Part shown: piece by piece, positions 10,411 through 19,947 of the stretch
Layout of the letters: every line of letters starts with the position of its first letter
Position numbering within the stretch: position 1 is the first letter of the stretch
Assembly: GCA_009733575.1 (NCBI GenBank)
Contig: ML769516.1
Span: 116,046-180,045, forward strand
Direction: 5' to 3'
From: Gymnopus androsaceus JB14
Taxonomy: Eukaryota > Basidiomycota > Agaricomycetes > Agaricales > Omphalotaceae
DNA length: 64,000 bases
Made by a program: the position numbers and the translations under genes
Notes under the pieces: generated by a model
Databases searched by the model: none
The model's input: the letters and a program-made list of their open reading frames with translations, nothing else
Told to the model about the DNA's origin: nothing

Positions 10411-12560
10411 ATTGTTGAAAGTCAAGGAAATTATTGATTCGGTCTAACCGACCAGCTGCGATCATGGATGGCATCACGGAGACGACAGTTTGATCACTTA
10501 CTGGCTTCCTGGAAAGCGTTGGAAGGCGGTAAACGTCGATGTGACGCGTGAAAGAGAGAGCCATGAATTATGGATAAAGGTCCACAGATCTCACGCATTA
10601 CATTTTTCTATTGCACTCTACACTTCTCTCCAAACTCTTTGTCGCCACCGACTCGAAGGTAAGTTGGGAACCTATTTTTGTAGAAGTCGGGCAGTGCCAG
10701 CGGAAACTGCGTTCATCACGAAACAAACCATCTTCGTCCATAGCAGCATGTTGATGAAATCTTTGACCGTAATGGAAATATTCACCATAATTTGAAGCAA
10801 ACCCCGTTACCCCAAACCTCAGCTCTGTTACAGCTGTTTAACTTGACGCAATTCCACTGAGGCTCTCAGGATCTCGCCGCTCAAATCCATCTGTCACAGT
10901 AGCATATAGTATGACTCTGTTCAATAACGTAGAGCCTCAAGTGCAAGGGTACGATACATTTATCTGGATTTTCACTAAACGGTGATGTATACTTCCTAGG
11001 AGCTGGTATCACTTTTTGCAACTTGCGGCTTGTGGTACGTGTCTCCTTCCCTTTCACAGGCCTACTGTAACCTTGCACTTACACTCACTTTATAGTGATT
11101 GTCATTTATGATTACCTCCTTACTTTTGACCTCGAAGTGGAGCGGTTCTGGAAGGCAAATCGCGGGACTCAGAGATTTCCAGCAATCCTATTTTATCTCA
11201 ATCGGTACATTACTCTCCTCGGGATTTTACCGGTTATGCTCTTCACTGTGTGGCCGGAGCCGGTTTTGAACTCATGTAAGCACTTGGATACTAGTTGATC
11301 ATTATTCGTCAATGTATAGTTATTCACCACTTTTTTTTTCTTTTGTAGGGGTATGTGGGGCGTAAGGTGCATGGAAAGCATCCAGGCTGATTTTGGACAC
11401 CGTTCGCAGATGCAAAGCTCTTCAAACGTATCTGTGGATATTTTATTCTCTAGTGCTAATGATCGTTAACCGTCAGTATCTGCTCTTCGACGTTTTCGAC
11501 ATAGTGCTTACCACCAGCTGCAGTCCTATTTATTCTTCGACTGTATGCCATTTATGGCGGTAGCAAACGTATCGCCATATTCCTCAGTGTTGTATCAACG
11601 TGTGTAGGAGCAAACAATGCCGTAAGTCAAGTAGATTCGAGTGCTCCATGAAATTCCTAATGATCTATACCTCAGTATCATGGATATTGTACTATCATGG
11701 AACAACTCGCAATTGATATCGATTTACAGCTATCCATAATCGAGAAAGTGGGCTGTATTCAAGGAGACACAGGTCAACAGTGAGTCATTACTGAAAAGAG
11801 CTGGAATAATACAAGATACTGATACACCATTAAGAGGTCTTCGTATGTCAATATCTTCGACAACTGTCCCTCTATATTGATGGAAGAATCGTGCAGATAT
11901 GGTCTACACCTGGGTCGGGGTCGTTGTATTTGATATCTGTGTTTTTTCCTTAACTCTCTGGAAGACTATGAAATTACGAAGCAAGTATTTTTCGGGTATT
12001 GCATCCATGATAATGAGAGATGGTGAGTACACTACTTGATTAAATAAGGCCAGGGTATCCTGACGGTTCTTAAACCCAGGTGCGATGTATTTTGGAGTCA
12101 TTGCCCTTCTAAACACTGTAAATATTCTGAGTTTTGCGGTATGTTTCATTGACTCGATTCACCGACTTGAATTCACTTTTGAATCCCACTTCTTCACTGT
12201 CCGACATAGCTTGGCTCAGTAAGTGTTGGTTTCGAACAAGTTTTATCAATGCTAAATTCTTTTCAACAAGTACTTCACAAAGAGCATGTTTTCGGCACTT
12301 TCTACTGTGTATGTTTTACCCGATAGAAGTATTCATTTATAACTGACGGGACTTTTGTATGTTCAGCATTGCAAGTGTGATGATCTTGCACCTTATGCTC
12401 AATTTGAGGGATCATGAGCCCCCGAATATTAGTATTCACTGTACGGCGGTATAAATTCGAAAAGGCCAGACTCTATAAACGCTTGGCACGCATTTTACGC
12501 TCCGGCTCAGTAGCACGGCCTATGTATAGTATAGGCAAGACCTACACTACATTACTCAGC
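10411..12560 (+). repeat. Duplication unit 1 (DUF6533 gene with flanks)
   Basis: Directly repeated at about 16960-19262. Similarity starts in GTCAAGGA(A/G)ATTATTGATT and runs through the gene to the GGCAAGACCTACACTACAT block downstream. The upstream parts differ by indels. Confidence 0.75.
10911..12454 (+). CDS. DUF6533-domain integral membrane protein, copy 1
   Basis: The spliced model begins at ATG 10911 (MTLFNNVEPQVQG) and joins through short introns to SWYHFLQLAAC and IVIYDYLLTFDLEVERFWK. This last stretch is the conserved start of the basidiomycete DUF6533 domain, followed by LFYLNRYITLLGILP. Later exons encode RLYAIYGGSKRIAIFL, then WVGVVVFDICVFSLTLWKT..IMRDG, then AMYFGVIALLNTVNILSFA. 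The last exon encodes SVMILHLMLNLRDHEP and ends TAA at 12452-12454. Several hydrophobic segments indicate a polytopic membrane protein. Molecular function is unknown. The same exon order and frames survive in the copy at 17603, which supports real coding. The exons around 11350-11470 and 12190-12300 are the least certain. Confidence 0.7.
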
Positions 12561-12615
12561 TTCGCCTGAGGCCACACCTGGTACACTGTGTATGGAAACT
12601 TTGCGACGCCATAGT

Positions 12616-13213
12616 CTAGGGATGTTTCGGGCCGGCAAATTTTGCCGCTTCAAATTTTGCCGTAGTTTCTAGCAAAATTTGCTTAAAATGGTACACACTT
12701 GTCTACACCATTCCCCATAAAGCGCAAGTTGAATTCAACCTGCTCTAAGTCTCCTACTCTGACATCTAATACCAGCTTGCCCTGCTACATCTGTCATTGC
12801 TCCAAAAAGCTTGGTGGTTAATACTTTGGCTGGCATGTCATCATCCAGAGCTTCTGAGGCATAGGCAATGGCCGAGACTAGCAGTGCATCCATATTCAAG
12901 CTTGCTGGTGGCAGCAAGACCATCCTGAGCCCAAGAAAGAATGTTGTCTTGTGAGATTGCCAAGATACTGAAGATGATGAAAATTTTGCTTTAAAAATGG
13001 CAGGCTGTAGCAAGTGCAAATCATTGTAATTCCGGTTGGGTTTTTGTTCAGATGAGAGTGTGGGTAGTGATAGAGATTAATTGATTCTCATTCCTAGTCT
13101 AAAGTATTCCTAGTCTAAAGTACATGGAAGTAGTTTGAAAACCAAAAATACTGTAGAAAATGCCAAATTTTGCAGCTGCCAGTGGCAAAATTTGCCGGCC
13201 CAAAACATCCCTA
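12616..13213. mobile_element. TIR element (non-autonomous DNA transposon)
   Basis: Terminal inverted repeats of about 30 bp: CTAGGGATGTTTCGGGCCGG at 12616 and the reverse complement of CCGGCCCAAAACATCCCTAG ending at 13213, extending inward through CAAATTTTGCC. The interior has a minus-strand open frame of 94 codons (13019-12735) with no known domain. No clean target duplication: GCCATA occurs on both sides, but offset. Confidence 0.75.
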
Positions 13214-13525
13214 GTGGCCATACATCACAACCATGTATGGAATTCATATGGAGTGTATGGTACCATACCTCCATACACCTGTGAAAGTGCTGATGTGTCA
13301 GCATATCAAGTTCATCATTACCAACTGAATCTCTTCCAAAAATGGCTTGATGTGCTCAATGCCAAGCTGGCATGAATAAATTCAAAAGAGGGCACTTAGC
13401 CCTTATTACAGACACATGGTGCGGTGTTAGCAGTTAGTGCCTCACATAAAACTGCAATTTCCCGTCCACACAGATCTTCTTAGAACCATCAAGTTTCATC
13501 ATGCATTCTTGCCACAACCTTTGAA
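13214..13525. other. No gene seen; imperfect inverted repeats
   Basis: Spacer between two transposable elements. It contains an imperfect palindrome GTGTATGGTACCATAC near 13252-13270 and no credible reading frame. Confidence 0.3.
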
Positions 13526-13790
13526 CATCAGCAAAAATCGTCTGGGCCTTGGATGACCTGAGGACACCTAAGGACTACCTAGGTCTCCTAGGTCACCCAG
13601 GTCACCCAGGTCACCTAGGTCTCCCAGGCTTTCATAAGTCCACCCCCTTATTCCTAGGCTTTTTGAAGGAAACCTGAGGGAGCCTGAGGGAACCTGAGGA
13701 AGCCTAGGGAAGCCTGGGAAGCCTGAGGCAACTTGAGGTAACCTAGGGATACTTCTGCTGAGTTATACAAGCCAAAAAATAATTCTCATA

Positions 13791-14020
13791 CATCAGCAAA
13801 ACCTGGATAATTGCCATAGCTGTTATAGCAAGCCATAGAACTATGAACTGCTATGAATTGCTATGGGAAGCTATGCGTTACTATGGACTTCCCAAATTAT
13901 ATTGCCTGTTGACAGATGTCATGCTCTATAGCAATCCATAGCAGCCCATAGCTCTGGATAGATGGGGACCTTGCTATGGGTGCTATGAGTGCTATCCACT
14001 TCACCCAGGTTCTGCTGATG
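13791..14020. mobile_element. 230-bp MITE with CATCAGCAAAACC termini
   Basis: The left end CATCAGCAAAACCTGG and right end CCAGGTTCTGCTGATG form inverted repeats. TA dinucleotides flank both sides (13789-13790 and 14021-14022). The interior is made of palindromic words around CTATGG/CCATAG. Confidence 0.75.
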
Positions 14021-14551
14021 TACTTTATTATTCAGCTGTATCTTTTTGCTCAATTTCCACATTTATCTTACTAAAACCTTATTACCCCATTAAACTCATG
14101 GATATTTGACTTATTTCAAGGTGAACTTATTTTTCAAGACTCATTAATGTTTTACTACTAGCCTTAACTTATGACTTGGAACACCTCACTTAAGTATTCA
14201 ATTTAACTCAAGTTCAAGTATACTAACATATTTATCAAGTTAACTGTTACTTCATTATAAATCTGATTTGACCCCATCAACAGACTTTTAATTGTACACA
14301 GTCTACAGGCGCCCACGCAGTTTGGTGCTTATTTTACACACTTATATGTAGATAAATTTCAATAATTGGGGTGTCTACTGTTCTTTTAATGATATTTATA
14401 CACATTATAATTCAATGTACTAGTATCTTGGAGCTATTTAGCTTGTAATCATAGTTCTAGATAAATCTCAGGCTGTCTCAGGCTGTCCCAGGCTATTCCA
14501 GGCTTCCTCAGGCTGCCCCAGGTTCCCTCAGGTTGTACTCAGGTTGTGTTC

Positions 14552-14719
14552 CATCAGCAAAACCTGGGTGAACTGTGGATTGCTGTGGATTGCTGTGGGT
14601 TGCTGTGGGTTGCTGTACAGCACTGTACAGAAGCCCAATACAATCCACAGAAGCCACAGAGCTGTCCAGTTCTGTACAGAGGGGGACCTTGCTGTGGGAT
14701 CACCCAGGTTCTGCTGATG
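14552..14719. mobile_element. 168-bp MITE with CATCAGCAAAACC termini
   Basis: Same termini as 13791-14020, with a shorter interior built on CTGTGG/CCACAG and CTGTACAG words. TC dinucleotides flank it (14550-14551 and 14720-14721). A termini-less relative of the interior lies at 41620-41720. Confidence 0.75.
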
Positions 14720-15079
14720 TCAGGTTGCACTCAGGTTATGCTCAGGTTGTGCTCAGGCTGCAATGAGGCTCCCTCTGGTGATATCAAGATTTGAGCAAAT
14801 TCCTAGGTAGCCTAAGTCATCCTCAAGTGATATCAGGATTTGGGCAAATTCCTAGGTTGTCTAAGTCACCCAGGTTGTCCAGGCTGCCCAGGTCATCTTG
14901 GTCTACCCTATAGGCTATCCCAGACCATTTTTGCTGATGAAATTCTCATACAATGCTCTGCTGACCTTATTATGCCTTGCAGCTCAAGTAGCAGAGTGTA
15001 ACTGTAAAATATGGTGCTTAGGTGTTCGTTGTAAGGACAGGGAGTGGTCAAATTACAAACTGTCTCCAGTATGGCAGTA

Positions 15080-15190
15080 TATTAAGTGCTAGCTTCCAGA
15101 GGAGAACCGGCCTGCAACAGCAGGGTTGCTGGATTAGTATATGCAACAACCCCTTAGGAAATGGGTTGTCAAACAGAATAATCCGAGAGA
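15080..15190. repeat. Possible relic of the 57464-58445 transposon end
   Basis: GGGTTGTCAAACAGAATAATCC near 15163-15184 resembles the GGGTTGTTCAGTAGAATTATCC terminus at 58424-58445. Only one end is recognisable, so this is weak. Confidence 0.3.
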
Positions 15191-15203
15191 AAGTGTGGAA
15201 ACA

Positions 15204-16068
15204 TACAGAAGCAAACCCCAGGTGAATTTTAACATTCATGATATTACTGTGATTGCACTGGAAAGCAGTCAAAGATATTATAATGTGCTCAGCAGGTTGT
15301 ACAAGTGATTTGGGTCATGCATTTTAAGTTCAATCAACAGTCACATGTGATTTTTTGCCTGGGGGTTTTCAGCACTTTTTCATGAACAGTGGTAATTGAT
15401 TTATATACATATTAAGTATGCTCGGAAAAATCTGAAAAAATTTGGACACAATGTTAAGATTAGTGTTGCTGCGGCTCGGCTAGCCACTAGCTGGCTCATG
15501 AAGCTGGGGCTTGGCTTGAAAATCTCTAGCTGAGCCATCTGAAGCTGGTACAGAAAAACCTCACCAGAGAAGGAATGGTGGGTTTAGATGGTACTGTATC
15601 TACCTCTCCACTATGTACATGGTGAAAGAACTTGAAATGGATCACTTTCGCACTCGTTGCTATCAAAATGTAAAGTTTGACATGATGGGCGCTAATTGGT
15701 CCCTTGACAACGTTGACGGCGTTTTGCTCATTGATGAGCATGTTTTTCTCACTGCTCTGGTGGTAGGGAGATTCAATGAGGGCTCTAGAGTACCTCAGAG
15801 CACCTCGGGATCATTGACTTTTGCTCTTTTCTTCATTATTTCTCATAAGCCGTTGCAAGCTGGATGGGTAAATGCAGCTGGTGGCTTGGCTCGGCTTGGG
15901 CAAAATCAGCTCAGCTTGCCAGCTTGAGCCAAATTTTGCCCAAGCCACGGCAACACTAGTTAAGATGCATGCAACTCGCCTACAAGAAACATATTTGCCC
16001 AAATCAATCACCAACCCAAGTTCTCACCCAATTTCTGCAAAAATATTTGCCTGGGGTTTGCTTCTGTA
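15204..16068. mobile_element. Larger inverted-repeat element surrounding the hAT-like MITE
   Basis: TACAGAAGCAAACCCCAGG at 15204 recurs inverted near 16050-16068. The two arms face outward around the 15461-15958 MITE. No target duplication was resolved. Confidence 0.45.
15461..15958. mobile_element. hAT-like MITE with perfect 8-bp target duplication
   Basis: Termini TAGTGTTGC...GCAACACTA continue inward as imperfect inverted repeats (GCTGCGGCTCGGC and its partner). The direct 8-mers GTTAAGAT lie at 15453-15460 and 15959-15966. Eight-base duplications are characteristic of hAT-type transposition. No transposase frame is present. Confidence 0.9.
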
Positions 16069-16115
16069 TAGACATGGGCATGAATGTTTAGGTGGATGTT
16101 AGCTCTTTCATCAAA

Positions 16116-16771
16116 TAGCCACTAAAATTCTGGTCAGAACAAGTCTAAATAGTATGCAATTTGGTAGAGAAATGGTTGAGCTACATCTCCATCAAGTTTT
16201 GACTGCATTTTGACCATTTCCCCATGCCCCAGTGGCCAAAATAGGCTCAAAAACCTCAAATACATTTGACATTTGCATTTTGGCATTCATGAAGGGCCAC
16301 TTTGTGGCATAGAGCTTGAGGAAATGGTTCAAATGTGGTCAAAACTTGATGGAGATGTAACTCAACCATTTCTGCATGAAATTACATACTTTTCAGACTT
16401 ACTGTACCATTCAAACCAAGTGTTCATGGGTTGTGATGCGTGACCTGACCTGTTCACAATTTTTAGTGACCAATCTGTGAACTGTTCACTGGGCCTTCAG
16501 ATGTGGGTACTCAGTGATCTGTTGCTTTATTTTTGAACCAAATTCAGGCTTGTCAAAGATGAATTGAGGCTATTTTGAACATATTTTGAAGATTTTTCAG
16601 CATTTTTGATTGGTTTTCGAGGCTTTTTTTTTTGTTTCAATTGTCACGGTGTTCACAACTCAAAGTGACCAGTGACAGCCACCTGTGAACTGTTGATTTT
16701 GGGCAAAGGTGACGCATGACCAAACACTTGGTCGAAACGGTACAGTATTCAGACCAGAATTGCAGTGGCTA
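16116..16771. mobile_element. MITE with long TIRs, interrupted by another MITE
   Basis: Long inverted arms run from TAGCCACTAAAATTCTGGTC at 16116 through GAAATGGTTGAG(C/T)TACATCTCCATCAAGTTTTGAC. The right arm is split by the 16400-16747 element. The direct repeats TTCATCAAA lie at 16107-16115 and 16772-16780. Confidence 0.85.
16400..16747. mobile_element. hAT-like MITE nested in the right arm of 16116-16771
   Basis: Inverted ends TACTGTACCATTCAAACCAAG and TACTGTACCGTTTCGACCAAG (right end read in reverse). The flanking 8-mers are TTCAGACT (16392-16399) and TTCAGACC (16748-16755), a 7/8 target duplication. The interior repeats GTTCAC/GTGAAC words. Confidence 0.88.
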
Positions 16772-16959
16772 TTCATCAAACAAACAATGTCAGTTGTGCA
16801 CAGTGCAACAACTATCAACATATTCTCCATCTCTCTGCCATTTTCAGACAGTTCAGATGAAGTACAGCAGTTCAGATGGGAGTTATAAGTTGTTGAAGAC
16901 AGTTCACAAGCTTTAATCTGCGGCGACAGTGGCAGCTGTTTAAATTTGACAGTTGGGCA

Positions 16960-19262
16960 TTTGTTGAGAGTCAAGGAGATTATTGATTATTGATTGAACC
17001 CGGCCAACTGCTATCCATTGGCAGTAAACGGGCCAAAAACGGGCAATCATCTGGCATCCGATCGCGAGACTATCATTGTCATCGGCGACAGTCTGATTAC
17101 TTACTGGCTTCCTGGAAAGCATTAGAAAGCTGTAAACGTCGATGTGGCGCGTGAAAGAGAGCAATGTGCGCTGTACTGAGTCTGTGAGTTTTCTGGTAAA
17201 ATCTTAGTAGAATAAGAAGGGAGTTTGAGAGCTCACCTTTCTTACCCAGGCTGGACTCTTATCTCAATTATGGATAAAGGTCCACAAATCTCGCGCGCTA
17301 CATTTTTCTATTACACTCTAAATTTCTCTCCAAAATCTTTGTCGCCACTGACTCGAAGGTAAGTTGGGGAGCTCTCAGCTATTTTTGTAGAACAAACCTG
17401 TTCCTGATGTTCTCAAAATCTGATGCACTTCTAACTACTACAGCGGAGAACAATCTTTGTTCAGATTGAGCAGGAACACCCCGAGGTAAGTACAGCTCAA
17501 TTCATGGAGATGATGATTGTGAAGTACTTAACTTGACTTCCTTTCACTGAGGCTTCCAGGATCTCACTGCTCAAATTCATCCATCACAATAGCATACTTA
17601 GTATGACTCTGTTTAATAATGTAGAGCCTCAAGTACAAGGGTATGATACATTTATCTGGGTTTTTCACTGAACGTTATGTACTAGACTTTCTAGGAGCTG
17701 GTATCACTTTTTGCAACTTGCGGCTTGTGGTACGTGTCTCCTTCCCTTTCACAGGCCTATTGTAACGTTGTACTTACACTCACTTCATAGTAATTGTCGT
17801 TTATGATTACCTCCTTACTATTGACCTCGAAGTGGAGCGGTTCTGGAAGGCAAATCGCGGGAGACTTCCAGCAATCCTATTTTATCTCAATCGGTACATA
17901 ACTCTCCTCGGAATTCTACCGGTTATGCTCTTCACTGTATGGCCAGATCCGGTTTTGAACTATAATGTAAGCACTTGGCTAGTCGATTCTTATTCGTCAA
18001 TGTAAAATCACTCACTACTTTTTTTTTGCAGGGGTATGTGGGAGGCCGTAAGGTCCATGGAAAAGTTAAAACATCCAGGCTGATTTGAACACCGTTTGCA
18101 GATGCAAAGCTCTTCAAACATATCTATGGGTATTTGTTTCTTTGGTGCTAACGAACATTGGCCGTCAGTATCTGCTCTTCGACATTTTCGGCATAGTACT
18201 TACCACCAGCTGCAGTCCTATTTATTCTTCGACTATATGCCATCTATGGCGGTAGCAAACGTATCGCCATATTCCTGGGTTTTGTAACAACATGTGCGGC
18301 AGCAAACAATGCTGTAAGTCAGGCAGCAGGCTCGAGTGCTCCGTGAAATTCCTAATTATCTAAACCTCAGTATCATGGATATTATACTATCATGGAACAA
18401 ATCGCAATTGATATCGATGTACAGCTATCCGTAATCGAGAAGGTGGGCTGTATTCAGGGAGACACAGTTCAACAGTGAGTCACTGCTGAAAAGAGCCGGA
18501 ATAATACGAGATACTGATACACCACTTAGAGGTCTTCGTATGTCAATATATTTGACAAGTGTCCCTCCATATTAATGAAGAATCGTGCAGATATGGTCTA
18601 CACCTGGGTCGGGGTCGTTGTATTTGATATCTGTGTTTTTATCTTGACTCTCTGGAAGACTATGAAATTACGAAACAAGTATTTTTCGGGTATTGCATCC
18701 GTGATAATGAGAGATGGTGAGTACACTACTTGATTGAATAAGGCCAGGGTATCTTGACGATTCTTGAAACCCAGGTGCGATGTATTTTGGAGTCATTGCT
18801 CTTCTGAACACTGTAAATATTCTGACTTTTGCGGTATGTTTCCTTGACTCGATTCATCAGCTTGAATTCACTTTGGAATCCCACTTCTTCACTGTCTGAC
18901 ATAGCTTGGCTCAGTAAGTGTTGGTTTCAAATATGTTTTATCAATGCTAAATTCTTTTCAACAAGTACTTCACAAAGAGTATGTTCTCGACACTTTCTAC
19001 TGTGTATGTTTTACCCGATGGAAGTATTCACTTGTAATTGACAGGACTTCTATATGTTCAGCATTGCAAGTGTCATGAGCTCACACCTTATGCTCAATTT
19101 GAGGGATCCTGAGCCCTCGAACATTCACTGTACGACGGTATAAATTCGAAAAGGCCAAACTCTATAAACGCTCACGCATTTTACGCTCCGACTCAGTAGC
19201 ACGACGGTCTACGTACAGTATAGGCAAGACCTACACTACATGACTCAGCTTCGCCCCAGGCC
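16960..19262 (+). repeat. Duplication unit 2 (DUF6533 gene with flanks)
   Basis: Direct copy of 10411-12560 with extra sequence around 17165-17270. The transposon nest at 12.6-16.8 kb separates the two units. Confidence 0.75.
17603..19143 (+). CDS. DUF6533-domain integral membrane protein, copy 2
   Basis: Same exon plan as the copy at 10911: MTLFNNVEPQVQG at 17603, then the DUF6533 core IVVYDYLLTIDLEVERFWK, LNRYITLLGILPVMLF, RLYAIYGGSKRIAIFL, WVGVVVFDICVFILTLWKT, AMYFGVIALLNT, and a last exon ending MLNLRDPEPS...TTV with TAA at 19141-19143. Compared with copy 1 it lacks two residues after WKANRG, an in-frame difference. Polytopic membrane protein of unknown function. Conservation of frame across many small exons argues that both copies were under selection after duplication. 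Exact intron edges in the middle are approximate. Confidence 0.7.
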
Positions 19263-19426
19263 ACTGCCGCCTAGTACGAACCTAACCCACTTTACACTCC
19301 AATAGCATTTGTGGAGCTTCCTTTATTTTCGACGTTTATATATTTCCGCCACAGTACATATTCTAACTACAGTTGTAGCATAATGGCTACCATATCCCTC
19401 GGGACAGAGGGCAATAAACAAGTACT

Positions 19427-19658
19427 TACTGTACGAAGACGACCAAAGTTCAGTAACACATAACGCAATCCTCTGAACTCATGAATTTCCGGATTCGTAA
19501 CACATAACGCAGCGGTTCGAACTCACTAAATTCCGGCCGTAACGCTTCACAATTGAATTTTTTGCCCTAATTTGGCGGCGCCTACGGTGCCGTTGAACTG
19601 ATGTCTGAATCTGAGGCGTAATGCTGAATTTGGCTGAACTTTTGGTTGTCATACAGTA
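19427..19658. mobile_element. MITE of the TACTGTA family
   Basis: Inverted ends TACTGTACGAAGACGACCAAAG and (right end reversed) TACTGTATGACAACCAAAAG. The interior has CATAACGC and GGCGTAA words shared with 57921-58202. No target duplication is visible. Confidence 0.65.
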
Positions 19659-19659
19659 T

Positions 19660-19947
19660 CCCAAAAAAAGAAAAAACTGCATTCGATCATTGTGGATTCT
19701 GGAAGGACCGCGCTGCATCCTTCAACTACTGGGAGACGTTTCAGCCAGGAAGTGTTTGGCATAGGCTTTGGTACAGAGCGGAGTTGAACCTCCAAAATGT
19801 TATTGAAACAGTACTAAGTCCTAGTTGTGTACGAATTGAAGAAACGTTATTCGAAGTACAGGCCGATTGAGGATGCGTGTAACGAGACTGATGATATGAA
19901 AGCTAATAGTCCGAGACCCATTGACCCACTGATTGCGATAAACGACA
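19660..19947. other. No gene seen
   Basis: Spacer downstream of F-box copy 2. A 74-codon open frame (19646-19870) has no recognisable domain. Confidence 0.3.

Larger units (their letters stand above)
13526..14939. mobile_element. 1.4-kb TIR element hosting two smaller related elements
   Basis: Inverted termini CATCAGCAAAAATCGTCTGGG (13526) and, at the right end (14919-14939), the reverse complement with one mismatch. The interior consists of degenerate short repeats such as CACCCAGGT, CCTAGGT and CAGGCTGTCC plus two smaller elements with related termini (13791-14020 and 14552-14719). No transposase frame. Confidence 0.7.

Noticed and set aside
12735..13019. 94-codon minus-strand gene
   Set aside because: Lies entirely within a TIR element, has no known domain and no paralogue in the window.
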